Below, piece after piece: positions 25,373 to 39,311 of a stretch of 64,000 nucleotides of DNA (positions are counted from its first letter, which is position 1; each line of letters starts with the position of its first letter). The DNA comes from Helicostylum pulchrum (taxonomy: Eukaryota > Mucoromycota > Mucoromycetes > Mucorales > Mucoraceae), in NCBI GenBank assembly GCA_025677825.1, contig JAIXMO010000009.1, positions 248,001 through 312,000 on the forward strand, written 5' to 3'. A model generated the notes under the pieces. That model ran no database searches. It worked only from the letters and a program-made list of their open reading frames with translations, and was not told where the DNA came from. The position numbers were made by a program, and so were the translations under genes.

Positions 25373-27484
25373 TCATATGTGCGTATTGTGTGCGGGAGGA
25401 GTTACAAGTGTTTGAGCCACCATGCCAGTTAACAATTCAGCTAAACCGTATGCACCAGCATCAGGAACATTGGATTCAAGTACCTTTTCATTTGAAAGGT
25501 AAGAAGTACGACCTAGTTTCGCAGACAAGTTATTCGTACTTTGAGATCCCTTGCGAGCCGCTTCCACTGCTTCTGAAAGGTTGGAACCTTCGTCATTTAA
25601 CGTATGAATAAACGGACAGAGGGTATCCATAAGTGTACGATCACCAACACGTGCTTTGGTGTAAGTCATTAGCGTATCCAATGCATGACGAGCTGCTGCG
25701 ACCCAAACAGATGCATCCACTGTTGACTTTGCATACTTTAACAGTCCGCTGCCTAATGCATTGAAAAAGATACAGTAAATAGCAGACGAAGTACCGCCAA
25801 CAGAGTGTTCAATTGTATCTGCAATACCCAACACTGTCTTGGGTCCTGATGAAAGTTGATAACTAGGAATTGCATCTATTACAGCTACAAAAAGTTTTTT
25901 TTTTTAGTCACGATGGTAATACAACCTTTTTGTAATGTGTATATATTTTACCAAGTGCTGCAGTTTTTAATGTTTGGCCACAATCACCGTCTCCCAGGAT
26001 AGTGTCATAACTCGTAATATTAGGTTCAGCTTCAATTACAGCGTTTGTTGCTCCACGAATAGCAGCTTCGAGCACTTTTGAGTCTACAACTAAAATAGAA
26101 ATAATAATGTAAATGTTTTTTTCTCTCCCTCTCTCTAAAACCATATACTTGTAAAAAGGTACCTTGGCCTACGTTATTATCTATGGTATCTACTAACTTA
26201 TCATCACTGGTTTCTTTTCCATAGACGTCCGTAGAAAAAGAGTATGCAGGAGTAGATGGCCAAACAGACATACCCGATTTCTGATCCAATAAACCTAACA
26301 AATCACCGTTTACAGCTAATAAAGAGATTGAAAAGCCAGGCATATTTAAACTGGTAAGGAACGAACCAACCAATACTCTTTCAATTTGCACATGGGGTAA
26401 CTCCAACAAGCGATCTACGGCTTCCTTCACTACAGCGCTTAATTCAATTTGAGCCATACCACCCAAGTTATTTACAAGCACAACAAGCGGTGTCTTTTTA
26501 TCCACCGGTAAACTTAAAAACGCGCGATCCTTATCTTTTTGATCCACCAGCATACCGATCATCTTTGAAACCAGGTCCTTTGCAGACATCATTTCTAACT
26601 TTGAGCACCCAGTTTCGTTATGAATACCCATCCCAAGTTCCAGCTCGTTTACGTCCAAGGACGTAAAAGAAGAAGAAGAGCCCGGCACGTGACAGTGGTC
26701 TAATGCAGCACCCAAGGTAGCTGCATTATCTATGGTATATTGAACCATCTTCTTTACCCCGTCTAACGGAGCCCCGTTGGAAGCCAAGGCACCGGCTAGT
26801 TTTATTGCAAGCGCAGTCGCAGCTAATCCTCGACGCCCTACCTTACCGCCCTTGGATCTACCGACAGCAATATCGTCACTGACAGCAATTAAATCGACTT
26901 TGATGCCGCAGGCTTTGGCGCGTTCGACAGCCAAGCCAAAATTTAAACAGTCGCCGGTGTAGTTCATGATGATGACTAAAGTTCCGTGAGGAGACTGGGC
27001 TTTTTTAATAGCGGAGAGTACTTGGCTAGAGGAAGGAGAGGCAAAGACGTGACCGCAGACACTCGCTGCTAATCCTCCTTTTCCTACGTAAGATGCAAAT
27101 CCAGGTTCGTGGCCGGATCCACCGCCTGAGACCAAAGTTACTTGGTTTGATGCCATATCTTTTACTTGCGAGTAATAAATAACTTAAAAGGGGGAGAGAG
27201 AATTATTATTTTGGGATGCATAATGAAAAATAAAAATGTAGTACCTTTATCTTTTTCCAAGATACGTAGGTTGGGATTAGCATAACACAAGCCTTGAATA
27301 CTTTCGGATACAAGCTTTTTTTAAAAACGAGAGAGAAATATGAGTATATAAAAGAGAGAGAGAGATGATATACGTACTGTTTCAGGTGTATTGATAATAT
27401 GTTTTGCTTGATTTAAATCACAAAGTTAAAACTTGAGGGACAAAAAATAAAAAATAATCAAGTACCTGGGGTATAGTTACTCAT
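25373..27484 (-). CDS. DAK1: Dihydroxyacetone kinase (DhaK-DhaL, ATP-dependent)
   Basis: Six exons (27484-27466, 27406-27378, 27314-27245, 27182-26163, 26089-25952, 25884-25373) give 595 residues, the usual length of fungal Dak. The DhaK part (about 1-380) has SGGGSGHEPGFASYVGKG and the substrate-binding histidine in GMGIHNETG. The DhaL part (about 400-595) has the Mg-ATP aspartates in LGDGDCGQTLK and a helical barrel with GGTSSAIYCIFFNALG. Reaction: ATP plus dihydroxyacetone gives ADP plus DHAP in the cytosol, detoxifying dihydroxyacetone and feeding glycerol into glycolysis. The N-terminus is built from very small exons (19 and 29 bases). The start MSNYTP agrees with the family start, though the second junction is less certain. 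Confidence 0.93.
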
Positions 27485-28689
27485 CTTTTTTTTTTTTGCA
27501 ACAAAAAGAAAGAAAAAAGAAAGAAAATAAATTGATATGTACACCCAAGCTTTTTTTGTTTTGTTTATGGGCTGCTACACAAAGTTGAATGCAGAAAGCG
27601 TCACTGTTTTTATTCACCCTTGGCGCACCTCACATCATGTTTAAAAGATAAGTAATAAACTCGGTACCTTAGCGCATTTTTAGTAAAATATTCGTGCCGT
27701 ATAAGAAGGAAAAAGAAGGAAGAGCTACGGCAATGAACTAGCTTTAACAGGCAGAAGTCCGGGGCAGTTTTTAATTGCTCACAAATGCTGATTACGTGTA
27801 TATGCTGCACAGCACAAAAAAAAAAAAAAAGCCTACAGCGGGGAATTTTTTTTAGTAATTTACAAAAAAAGGCAAGTCAAACAAATTGGTTTCAGGTGGT
27901 TGTGCGTACAAATAACTCTCACTGCAGTAAAACATGTACTAAATGACTAAAGGAAAAAGAAACAGGAAAGAGCTTAATCAAGTTGTTTTGTTACGCAAAA
28001 CACAGAGCAAAGTTGCGTCACGGTCCTAACTAAATGGTTTATTGCTGCGCCACGAGATTATGGGAGAAAGAGAGGAGAACCAATAGATGCTGAACTCCCT
28101 TTTTTTTTTTTTTTTTGCTACTTTTTCAACTGCGTAACATTTTTCCTTTTTTTTTTCCTTTTTCTTTTTTGATTAACTCAACTCGATGAAAAATTCACCT
28201 TTTACTCTTTAAACAACTATAAATCAAAAAAATATCAAAAAAACTAAAAAACCAATAGCCCGCTTCCCAACTAAAAAAAAATTAAAACTCTCTTTTAAAC
28301 AACAAAAAAAGAAAAACTTGCTAATTTAAAACATAATCCCTTTCCCATTTTCAATGATTCTTCCTCTTCTTCAATAGGCCATAATCTCTCTCAAACTCTT
28401 AATCTTTCTATTTTTACCAAACTCAGTTAACTTACCACCACCCTATCTTCTGCTTTTTTTTCTATTACACTTTTTTTAAAAAAAAAAACCAGAAAACCCT
28501 ATAAAAAACCCCTCCTCTTTTTTTTTCACTTTTTTTCTCTTATTCTAAATTACTTCTCTCATCTCTTTTTATCTTTGCCTTTTAAATTCTTTTCTTTTTT
28601 TTTCTAAAACACCCACCAAGAAAAAAAGGAAAAAAAAAAAAAAAAAGTCATTTATAAAAGCAACAATACTTTACTCCCAACAACAACAA
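27485..28689. other. Intergenic region; long pyrimidine-rich leader of the cyclin gene
   Basis: No gene is supported. From about 28100 to 28680 the plus strand is dominated by T and C runs broken by A tracts, as expected for the promoter and 5' leader of a strongly expressed fungal gene reading right. The left half separates the divergent dihydroxyacetone kinase gene and has no clear signal. Confidence 0.5.
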
Positions 28690-28810
28690 ATGACAAATGT
28701 TCAATACTTACTTCCAGATGAACAGTCGAGGACTACCGCAGCAGTTAATGCTGTCATGACTGTAAATCATTTAATCAACTCAAATACTACTGCTACTACT
28801 ACTATCAGTC

Positions 28811-28866
<56 letters not shown>

Positions 28867-29943
28867 CTCAACAACTACTACAACAACAATACACAGAGTA
28901 ATGTGGAAAAGATGAATTCTTTTGACAACAATAACAATGGTCAAGATCGCCCTTGTGAAAAATATCGTCAATTTATTGACTCTTCTGTTCAAGAACGTAC
29001 CTTTATGATTGGAAAACTAGTTGGTAAGAATTAAACAATAATCCCCTTTCCCTTTTCCCTTCCCCCCAAAAAAAATACAGCTAATTTTTAAATGCACAGT
29101 ATAATAACAAATAATTTAGAAACCTTTGCTAATACGATTGATTCAATCTGGAACCCAAAGTTCTTGGCGGATAAACAGCAAGTGAAAGTTATACCTACGC
29201 TTGGATTCTGCAACGAAATCTTGAAGCGCAGTAAAGCCACCTACTCTACGTTACAAATCAGCCTTTTTTACATTTTCCGTGTAAAGAAAGTTGTTCATGA
29301 GAAACTCTACCAGCGTGCGCAATTACCCAAAGACATGCAGACCAGTACCAAACAAGAAGACTTGATGTGCTGTGGACGACGCATGTTCTTAGCATCCCTT
29401 ATGGTCGCTTCAAAATATTTGCATGATAAAAATTATCACAACAAGGCTTGGGCTAAAATCACTGGTTTAGATATCAAGGAAATTAATGCTGCGGAAATGG
29501 CGTTTTTAACCTTAATTGATTACCAATTGTATGTCAGCAAACCTACTTTTGACAGATGGTATACCCAAATTCATGGATATATTCAAAATAGTTATAAATC
29601 TGCTACGCCTCATGCCAGACAGAATAGTAGTAATGCTACAGCTGCTGTACAAAGTACCGTCAAAGATCAACAAAATATTACTTGTGCCTATCCTTCTGGT
29701 ACTGCTGCTACTAGGACAATTAATACAAGTACCAATGATTATCCCTCTCCGCCGCCTGATCCATTGGCTGCTACTACAACTACTACGACTACGACAACTA
29801 CGGTTTCAACAGATAAGTGCTTCCAAAGAAATGATTCTGGTGTATCCTTTGACATCATGTCGCCACCCATTACTACTACTGCCAATGGTACAAAGAGACA
29901 ATTCATTACTGAAGATTCAACAAACAAACGATCCTGTCACTGA
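28690..29943 (+). CDS. Pho80/Pcl-type cyclin with polyglutamine
   Basis: Two exons (28690-29023, 29120-29943) give 385 residues. The N-terminus is low complexity with an uninterrupted Gln tract of about 18 residues coded by CAA repeats (about 28811-28866). The cyclin box follows (about 130-270): KRSKATYSTLQISLFYIFR, CGRRMFLASLMVASKYLHD, NKAWAKITGLDIKEIN and MAFLTLIDYQLYVSKPTFDRW. This is the Pcl1/Pcl5/Pho80-like cyclin fold that activates Pho85-class kinases. The C-terminus is Thr/Ser/Pro-rich with a DSGVSFDIM motif, perhaps a phosphodegron (inference). Family roles include nutrient and cell-cycle signalling. The splice acceptor chosen (TTTAG before 29120) is the one that keeps the frame. Confidence 0.88.
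28808..28866 (+). repeat. (CAA)n trinucleotide repeat coding polyglutamine
   Basis: About 18 consecutive CAA codons with no CAG interruption lie inside the first exon of the cyclin gene. Pure repeats of this kind are prone to length change between strains. Confidence 0.9.
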
Positions 29944-30637
29944 AAAAAACTCAATTCTATTATATCCCAACGATTATCTTTTTTTTTTTTATTATTTTTT
30001 ATTCTATAACCCCCTTTTTCAAACCGACAACAACAACTACAACAACGACAACAAAAAAATACATTTGTACAATACAACAACAAGCATTTTTTTTTTTTTA
30101 CTCTTTACGCAACTATTCTTTTTTTTTTTAATATTAAAAAAAAAAAAAACTTTGGTATATTATTATTAAAAAAAAATCTTATACCACACCAAAAAAAATT
30201 AAAGTTCGTATGTATTGTATTATTGTTATATTTTTTTTCAGTAGATAGAATATTTCAAAATGAATAAATAAAAAAAAGATATTCTCTTTCTCTCAAAAAA
30301 AAAACTTTTTTAATTCATGCACTTTAGTGTAGTAGTAGACTTGGGAGGGATCGACCAATAAATGAAAAGGTTTGCTGCGAGAATGGTGCTACTTTAATGA
30401 CTAATGGTGTACCCAATCGTCTTTGGGATTATATCACTCAAATTGTGTCACAGGTTCTAACCCAATCCTCGTACTTATCAATCCGGGAGAACTTTTGGCT
30501 GCGCCGTTCCCCTCTTTTATGAGAAACAACAACAATAAATATATGTATATAAAAAAAAATTATGTATATTTATGTGTATAAAATGTTGGGAAAAAAAAAA
30601 AGTTATGGGTGAAATGAAATTAAGAGAGAAAAAAAAA
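29944..30637. other. Convergent intergenic region, 3' ends of two genes
   Basis: Long A and T tracts mark the 3' regions of the cyclin (reading right) and the aminotransferase (reading left). Between about 30376 and 30520 one plus-strand frame is open for 47 codons (WDYITQIVSQVLTQ), with no start or family match. It is probably chance or an old fragment. Confidence 0.45.
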
Positions 30638-32209
<1,572 letters not shown>

Positions 32210-33833
32210 GTTGAAAAAGTTGCGGGTTTTTATCTCTATTTTTTTTTTTTTTTTTTATTCGGCGTAGTACGGTGCCAGAGCGTCACTGAAAAAATTTATT
32301 ATTAGAATTATGTGTCATGTTTATTTATGTGGTCTCATAAAAAAGTATACCTCTTTTAAGAAAAAAAAAAAATTGTATAAAAAGAAAAAAGGAAAAAGAA
32401 AAGTAAAATAAATAAAAAGTGACAAATTATATATAATTGAAATCTAGCTATAATTTTAACTAATTCTTACCTAAATACCATTAAGTAAGTAGAAACAGTG
32501 AAAATATAGGTTGTCTTTCAAATCAGTACATGTGAAAGCAACTGCTAATTCATAAAATATTGGTTAAACTTCACCCCCCGTGGGAATTTCGTACGTGACT
32601 ACTACCTTGCCTGCAAAACCTCTTCCCTGTTTGGGTCACTATGAAAAAAAAAGTGGTATCACAACAAAGGAAATAATTGAAAAATCTTGGAAACGATTGG
32701 TAACCAACGTTGCTTTTCTTACTCTTCTTTGTCTGTGTGAAATCGCGGTTAAACTCCCGAACCTTTTTTTTTTTTCGTTCCGTCCACCTGCAAGAAACAT
32801 ACAATCCTTCTCTCTCGTTATGTTGTAAACTAATAGAAGCATATAGACCTTGGTCACTAGTAAACACAAAAATCGTTTGTTTACAGAAAAAAGAAAAACA
32901 GTTGGGGTCAGGGTAATTCTTCTGTTCCTTAAAAGCAAATAGAGTTTTTTTTTTTTGGCCCCAATAATTTACGCGTTACTTCTTTCCAGAAAGTTATTTT
33001 GAAACACAAACAACAAACCCAATCGAATACGGCAAGTCTATATTAAGCATGCTGATACTTTCACAGAGAAAAAAAAATGTTTACATGGTAAGCTAGGCAA
33101 TTACCTATTTTTTTTTGTTTTTTTAAAAAAAATCCTGCAACAGGTTTGCGTACATTGAGTATGTTACACGACCTACATGTAAAAGCAATGTACAGTCGTA
33201 TCTGGAGCTTTAAGACCAGCAAGGATCGAGAAGCATGTCTACCAAATTTTTCTGCGTTTGAAACACAAGAAAAAATCAGCTGCTGTTAAAGTGATTGAGT
33301 TGGCAAAGTGCTCTTCTATCAGAATGAACCAGTTGAAACCTCCTTTTGTTAACACAAACATATAGAGTCGGAACTTTCAATTAAACTACATGTCTATTCA
33401 GCAATATGTAAAAAAAAAGACTGTCATCAATGATTTTCCTCTATTACCGTATTTTTTTTTTACTCTTTCATAAATAAAAATGTTCCACAGTCTTATTTGC
33501 ACAGTAAAAAAGGGACCGTCGCATGAATTAAACAAGTACAATAAGTACAAATATAAAACGAGTTTTTCTTTTATTAACGTATAAATACGAGTATGTGGGA
33601 AAAGTTTAATTTATGATTAAGTGATACCACCACGCTCGTTAATTACCACTTGGCATCTGTTTTTTTCGTACTTGAAGTCATTGGGAAAGTTCAAGATTCA
33701 TTTTATTCCATTCTTATTTCTACTCTTCTTCAAACTATTCATATTGCTTATTGACGCCCTTATGTTTTCTGCTCTACATATAGTACTTTTTTTTTCTTTT
33801 TTTTTTGCTCTCGTTTTCTTTCTTTATGTAAAT
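32210..33833. other. 1.6 kb intergenic region between divergent genes
   Basis: It separates the leftward aminotransferase and the rightward Spartan-like gene and must hold both promoters. Several open frames of 68-99 codons overlap each other on both strands near 32571-32938, none with a motif. A 46-codon stretch near 33150-33288 (plus) is open but unrecognised. T-rich leaders occur near 32241-32258 and 33781-33806. Confidence 0.45.
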
Positions 33834-34831
33834 ATGGATAGTGACGAAGAATTGTCAAACCGAAAGCAACATCAATACGCTATGGGTCTTATACCAGACG
33901 GGGAAACACCAGATGTGCGTCCACTCTTTTTATACTTTAACAAAAAGTATTTCGATAATAAATTAAATCATGTTGAAGTAGAATGGTCTGATCAATTGAC
34001 TACGAGGTAAGTATATATGCATCCTTCTGTTCCCAGTATACTTAAGAAAAAAATTTAGTGCTGGTTATTATACTCAGGGCTGTGGATTGCCCTCTATTGT
34101 GCAATTATCTACACCATTACTAAAGTCTGGAACTAAAAAAGTTGTGATCGAAGTGTTGTTAGTAAGTTAAAAAACATTATCATTATTTCTCTCCAAGTGC
34201 TTATATGTGTATAGCATGAAATGATTCATGCTTTTTTATTCTTAACTGACCCATATTATTACGGAGTCGATGGTAAATGTACCAGGATATATTAAGAGCA
34301 AGTGATTAATTTTAGTTTAGAGGATGAGCACGGTTCGCAATTTTTAGAACAGGCAGGAAGAATAAATGAGGCTACTGGTTATACTATTTTTTTTTATCAC
34401 ATGTAAAAGTATCCCCTTTTTTTTTCGCGTATAAGCATTCAACTAATATATTTAAATCTATTATATAGCTTTGAAGATGAAGCAGACATTTCTCCTACGC
34501 ATGCCTGGCAATGTAATGTAAGCTTATTATGCACATAAATTTTTCACTTATCTTCTCATTAATTATAATTATACGTTAGGGCAAATGTTGGGAGGAATCA
34601 CCTAATTCCGGGTTGATAAACATTCCTACGGGCAGGTTTGTCACATGTATTTTATTTTTAAAAAAAATTACTCTTTCTTTAATCGATTAATTTAGTCCAC
34701 CCGACCCTAATTCTGCTTTGTATAAAGATCATCAATTGAAATGCGGTGGTACCTATAAGAAAATTGAAATTCCTGGGCACAAACAAAAGAAAACCTTTAA
34801 AAATATCTTGTATCAATATATCAAGAAGTAA
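33834..34831 (+). CDS. SprT/Spartan-like DNA-protein crosslink metalloprotease
   Basis: Seven small exons (33834-34006, 34059-34161, 34215-34272, 34321-34402, 34469-34517, 34580-34635, 34696-34831) give 218 residues. The SprT domain is nearly the whole protein: PLFLYFNKKYFDNKL, then GYYTQGCGLPSIVQLS. The zinc-binding HExxH is HEMIHAFLFLTDPYYYGVD, with the third ligand region in EHGSQFLEQAGRIN. A zinc-ribbon-like tail follows (WQCNGKCWEESPNSG and LKCGGTYKKIEIPGHKQKK), matching SPRTN. Family role: nuclear protease that degrades proteins crosslinked to DNA during replication. It stops directly after the ribbon, so the PIP box and UBZ4 finger of animal Spartan are not encoded here. Upstream open sequence in the same frame is hydrophobic and judged to be leader; the start MDSDEELSN is preferred. 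Confidence 0.9.
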
Positions 34832-35340
34832 ATAATGTTTCGCGCTTCAGAAACAGTGGTTTAACTGCCTTCCCCCCTTCTTATCAATTAACTTTTGCAT
34901 TTAATAAATCAACTGTTTATTTTTTCTAGCTAAAAGCGTACGAGACATAATTTTGACTTAAAAAAGAAAGAGGCAGTAAAACAATGTCATTATTATATGT
35001 ATATAAAAAAAGAGATAAGTCAATGTCACTTCGAATACTAGCATTGCTTCTATGATTCCCGGCAGCAGCTCTCGTAGGTAAAGAAGGACTTTGTACCTTG
35101 AGACCGCTGCATAAGCATCTACCTCTCTACAATAGAATGTATCAGTCTTTGACCAAGATATGCTGAGCGCTATTCACATAAACCTTTGAGGCAAACACTG
35201 CAGACATACGAACAGAAGGTGGCAGACCGAGTGTGACGGTTTTTATCAGGAACCCCCTCAATTTTTTCTTTTTACTTGATTCCCCACCTACCGGGGTTTT
35301 TTGTCCTTCAAGTTTTGACACTTTCTTTCTACTTTACAAT
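34832..35340. other. Intergenic region before the bL19m gene
   Basis: About 500 bases with a less AT-rich middle part (35040-35230) but no coding frame that I can support. The last 60 bases are T-rich leader of the ribosomal-protein gene. Confidence 0.5.
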
Positions 35341-35958
35341 ATGAATGCCCTCAAGATTGCTGCTTCTAGATTAACAACAAGGGCTCTTCGACCATGCCTC
35401 AACACTAAACGTAAAAAAGAAAAGAAAAGAAAAACATATACGTATAAAGTGTAACAAGTTTCTTTTATGCTAACAAAAATTTTCTACATGTAAATAGTTC
35501 AATATACAACTGCAGCAGCTGTTACAAAGACACCCAAGGTCAATGTTATGGAAGCCATTACACAACAACAAATTGAAAAGTCTAATACCGATGGACGTCG
35601 TGAATTATTCTCAAAAACCAATTCTCAAGGCGTAAAGCCTGGATCTATTGTTTTAGTTGAGACATTGAATGGACCTGGCGAGACAACTTCTTCTACATTT
35701 ATGGGTGTTTGTATTTCTATTCGTAGAAAGGGTATCGACACCAACTTCACTCTTCGTAATATTGTTATGCGTATTGGTGTTGAACAAAGATATTCTCTTT
35801 ACTCACCTTTGTTAAAGAGTATCAAGGTTATGCAAAAGCCTAATGAAATTAAATTCAGAAGAGCCAAGTTGTGGTATTTGAGAGATCAACCCGGAAAGGC
35901 TTTCCAACCTCTTCAAGCATTATGGAAGCAAGAACAATTGGAAAAGTCAAAGAAATAA
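35341..35958 (+). CDS. Mitochondrial large ribosomal subunit protein bL19m
   Basis: Two exons (35341-35410, 35498-35958) give 176 residues. The first exon encodes MNALKIAASRLTTRALRPCL, a basic amphipathic mitochondrial targeting sequence. The rest is the bacterial L19 fold: VKPGSIVLVETLNGPGE, TFMGVCISIRRKGIDTNFTLRN, GVEQRYSLYSPLLKSIKV and RRAKLWYLRDQPGKA (the conserved bL19 ending RRAKLYYLR). It works in the mitochondrial ribosome near the subunit bridge. Length and targeting region fit fungal MRPL19/IMG1-type proteins. Confidence 0.93.
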
Positions 35959-36041
35959 ATTTTAATCATTGTATAGAAAAAAGAAATTAAATAAAAATAT
36001 ATGAAAATAAAAAAATAAATCTTTTTTTTTTTTTTTTTTTT

Positions 36042-38816
36042 TTAAAGTGAAATGGAATGATAATGGACTTTTGCAAGACCTACTCCTCCTTTGATGGTTA
36101 ATAGGTTTTGAATAGGTAAATCATTTCTGAGTTTGGTAAAAGCTGGCAATTCTCCTTCTGTCCATTCATCGTACATGCATGTAAAAAGTGCTTCTGCACT
36201 CAATTCTTCGTTATCGTCAAATGAAAATTCCCAATTCACTGTACTGGCCTGTTTGTTTGAGTAAGCAGTAATAGCATGGACCGTATCATTCTCTGGCTTG
36301 ATATGATTATCATTAACCCAAGCGTTAAATCCCTTGATATGTTGATTGCTAAATTGGAATTGACAGAGCAAACTATTTTGCACTTTGGTATCAACCTTGA
36401 TATGACAGGTTCCACCAATACAATGCTTTGGATATCTCACAACTTTAATTTCTTGGGCAGGATTTCTGCCATAAACAGGTGTCAATTCAGTTTGGTAAGT
36501 ACATCGTGTTTGATAGATCAAGTAAGGTTGACAGTCTAAAGTTTCATATTCTTTTGGGGCAAGTACTAGCTTTAATGTCTTTTCAAGAACACCAAAGGAT
36601 GATCCAGTAATAAGTGCCACGGTAGAAAATGCTTCAGAGGCATTGTATTCTTGGTTAAAAACAATTCGGTTAGGAGAGGTATCACCATCAAATGGGCTAC
36701 TGGCAATACTAATCAAGAAAAAGATAATAAAAATGGCTGTGGTAACAAGTGCGGTTTTTTTCAGGTCTCCGGCGGCATGAACCCAGGGTAACAAGTGAAG
36801 TACAATCAAAATGATAGGAACAGCAATTAAAAAGTAAACTAGCAAATAAATATTAGTATAAATAATTATTACAAATTCCAAATAAAAAACAACAGCTTAC
36901 TAGCAGTTTCAGGAGTACCATCAGCAGTGGTATGACGCATTGAGTTAATAGAGAGAAGTAAGAGCTCTGACATTAATGTAATAGGTAACAAAATTTGAAT
37001 CAAGAAAGCAACGAACCAAAACTTGCTTGTGGTATTATGAACTGGTTCATCTGATTCACCTACTACTTCAGATGTAGTACAAGTCAAAAGAATTGTAGCC
37101 AATGTACTACTAATAAAGAAATAAATAGCAAAATAAATAGCAGCCACTTTTTGCGATCCTAAATAAGTAGCAAACGCGAGCAAAATCCACCAGAAACTAG
37201 TCAAACCATAGAACCCAGCTTGTATATTAGCCAGGTTGATTCGACAAGATTGAGACAATCGAACAAGTGCAAATTGTGAGACAACAAGACCCAAAAATGC
37301 AGCAACGGTCAAGTACATGGCAACACAATTGATACTACCATAAGTAGCCGATGGGTTAATTAATAATAAAATCCACGAAGAAAAGGCAACAGAAACCACC
37401 ATAAAGGCTAAAGCAACAATGGTAGCAATCAATCCTTGTGAGATTAAACAGAGATTTTGTTTGAGCGAATCAATCTTGTCTGTAACGTGAGTACTTGTAG
37501 CAGCAGAAGGTTTAGAAAACCAAGACCAAGTAAACAATGCAAGAGGGATCAGGATTAAAGATACCAAGTTAATTAATTGACAGGTAAAGAAGCTATAGAC
37601 CAACATCACACGGCCTAAAATATCGTAATAGATAATGGGTTCAGGGGAACCAGCATCATGTAATATATTTTCACTAGCGTCAATACTAAGTACGGAACCT
37701 AAGGCCATTTGACCCATATGCTGAAGCGATTGGGGGGTAGTATGAGCCAAATCATCTCTTTGGGTATGATAATGCGATCTAGGATAATAAAAGGAAATAT
37801 CCAGGCCAGGAACACCATGTCTTGAGAATACAGTGTAATCTGTATCACTTTTTAATAGTTTAGCTTGTAAGAGGTCATTTCCTAACGGCGAAGCATGTAA
37901 TAGATGGGCGCCCGAAGAAGCTAAACCTTTTACAGCAGCCAATGTGTTACTTCTAAATAATAAAGCACGACCGCCTGCACCAGTACCTTCCAAGTTAACG
38001 TACAGTTTAATAGTAGAAAACCAAGGATGGTTGACAAACGAGTCAGCACCAATCAAACCACCTTCTTCAAAATTATTGAACAAGAAAATCACGGTGTTCT
38101 GAGGAGGATGTTGTACAAAGTAACGGAGTAATTCAATAGCAACGGCAGTTCCCATACCATTATCAGTAACACCATTACTGGTGGATACGCTATCTATTGA
38201 AGCGTACAACAATTAAATTAGTAAAATAATACGATATTTATTAGCGCTGCTAGTATTTACCGTAATGAGCATTCACCATGAACGATTCGTTTTTATTGTT
38301 TGTTGTTCCTACTAGACGAATAATAACGTTTCTAGATTCAACCATCCAATATTCATCTAATACAACACGTAAATAATGTTGTGTATGTATATTTTTTTAT
38401 ACTTAGAATAATTGAATACCTGTACTAAACTTATTTCTTTTGGATACTAAATCAGTAGGATCGTTTGCAATAATTTCCATATCAATACCATTGTCCGTTG
38501 CTTCTTTTTTAAACTGGACAGCCAGGTCAACAATCCAGTCTTTGATAAACCCGTTTTCTCTTTGGTTTGCAGAGTGTGGAGCGGTAAAACGCGAAAGGTA
38601 TTCGTTATAGCAATGAATGCCGGGAAAGTCATTTAATTCACGAGCTTCAATGTCGGATAGAGGCGTGGGTAAAGTGTTTCGTGTAAAGGAAACAAAGGTA
38701 AATAATAAGAGTAAAAAGCCGAGTATATATGAGTAAACTAACTTGCTGTTACTTTTTCTCTCAGAACTATCTACTAGTCTAGATAGTAGAGGCGTTTCCT
38801 CGTTTATTTGAGGCAT
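36042..38816 (-). CDS. Vacuolar membrane protease, M28 family (PFF1-like)
   Basis: Four exons (38816-38420, 38356-38261, 38193-36901, 36838-36042) give 860 residues. An acidic dileucine-type N-terminus (ETPLLSRL) precedes a first membrane helix (LVYSYILGFLLLLFTFVSF). The M28 zinc peptidase domain (about 60-370) shows NAHYDSVSTSNGVTDNGMG (His and bridging Asp), NFEEGGLIGADSFVNHPW (catalytic Glu pair), and YYPRSHYHTQRDD (final His). Eight or more membrane helices and a lumenal C-terminal domain follow, as in yeast YBR074W/Pff1 and animal FXNA. Known location of the yeast protein: vacuolar membrane. Its substrates are not established. The ETPLL motif fits AP-3 sorting to the vacuole (inference). 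It starts about 215 bases from the next gene to the right. Confidence 0.93.
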
Positions 38817-39030
38817 TTTTTTTTCTTGAAAGGAAGAAAAAAAGGATAAAATTGAAAAAGCACCGTGAGTTTTAAACTCCCAGGATTCATGCCTTTGTGT
38901 CAAACAATCCTCTCCCCCCTCCTGACCTGCACGTGTATAAGCAGGAAGTATATATATTTCCCTTTTTTTACATTACTTTTTTCTCTCTTTCTTTTCTCTC
39001 ACCTTTTTCTTTTTTTTTAAAAATAACACA

Positions 39031-39237
39031 ATGGCATTACATTACATTATCGTGTTTTTAATATTTTTAAAATTAACTGTATATTATTTGAAGAGCAATA
39101 CACTGTCAAAAGATGATGATGAAAATAATGGTAAAGCGACAGAAGCAGTAGAGAAAAGTGATAGTATAAAATCGATCGACGAAAAACAAGTGAATGCAAA
39201 GCAGGATACGCCAATATTAGGCGATATTTTCTCTTGA
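39031..39237 (+). CDS. Possible small single-pass membrane protein (68 aa)
   Basis: A short intronless frame begins with a hydrophobic helix (MALHYIIVFLIFLKLTVYYL) and continues as an acidic and basic soluble tail (DDDENNGKATEAVEKSDSIK) ending LGDIFS. The ATG has A at -3, follows a T/C-rich leader and a TATATATA box near 38949, and is followed by a long T tract. I recognise no family. The leader and composition argue that it is real. The shortness, and an overlapping hydrophobic frame on the other strand, argue caution. Confidence 0.45.
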   Translation: MALHYIIVFLIFLKLTVYYLKSNTLSKDDDENNGKATEAVEKSDSIKSIDEKQVNAKQDTPILGDIFS

Positions 39238-39279
39238 AAAAAAATTTCATGCCTTTTCATATATAGACCTCTTTCATTT

Positions 39280-39311
<32 letters not shown>

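Noticed and set aside
28808..28866. CAA repeat considered as a CRISPR-like or satellite array
   Set aside because: There are no spacers. It is a codon repeat in frame within the cyclin. No CRISPR array is expected or seen in this eukaryotic window.
29516..30169. 217-codon plus frame overlapping the cyclin 3' half
   Set aside because: It is out of frame with the cyclin box, Leu/Phe-rich, and its tail runs through poly-T DNA. The cyclin frame is clearly the coding one.
30376..30520. 47-codon plus stretch with WDYITQIVSQVL
   Set aside because: Its slight likeness to WDHITNQIGM of the adjacent aminotransferase is too weak and on the other strand. Probably coincidence.
32571..32938. Four mutually overlapping frames of 68-99 codons on both strands
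   Set aside because: None has a motif, intron logic or leader, and they exclude one another. Treated as chance.
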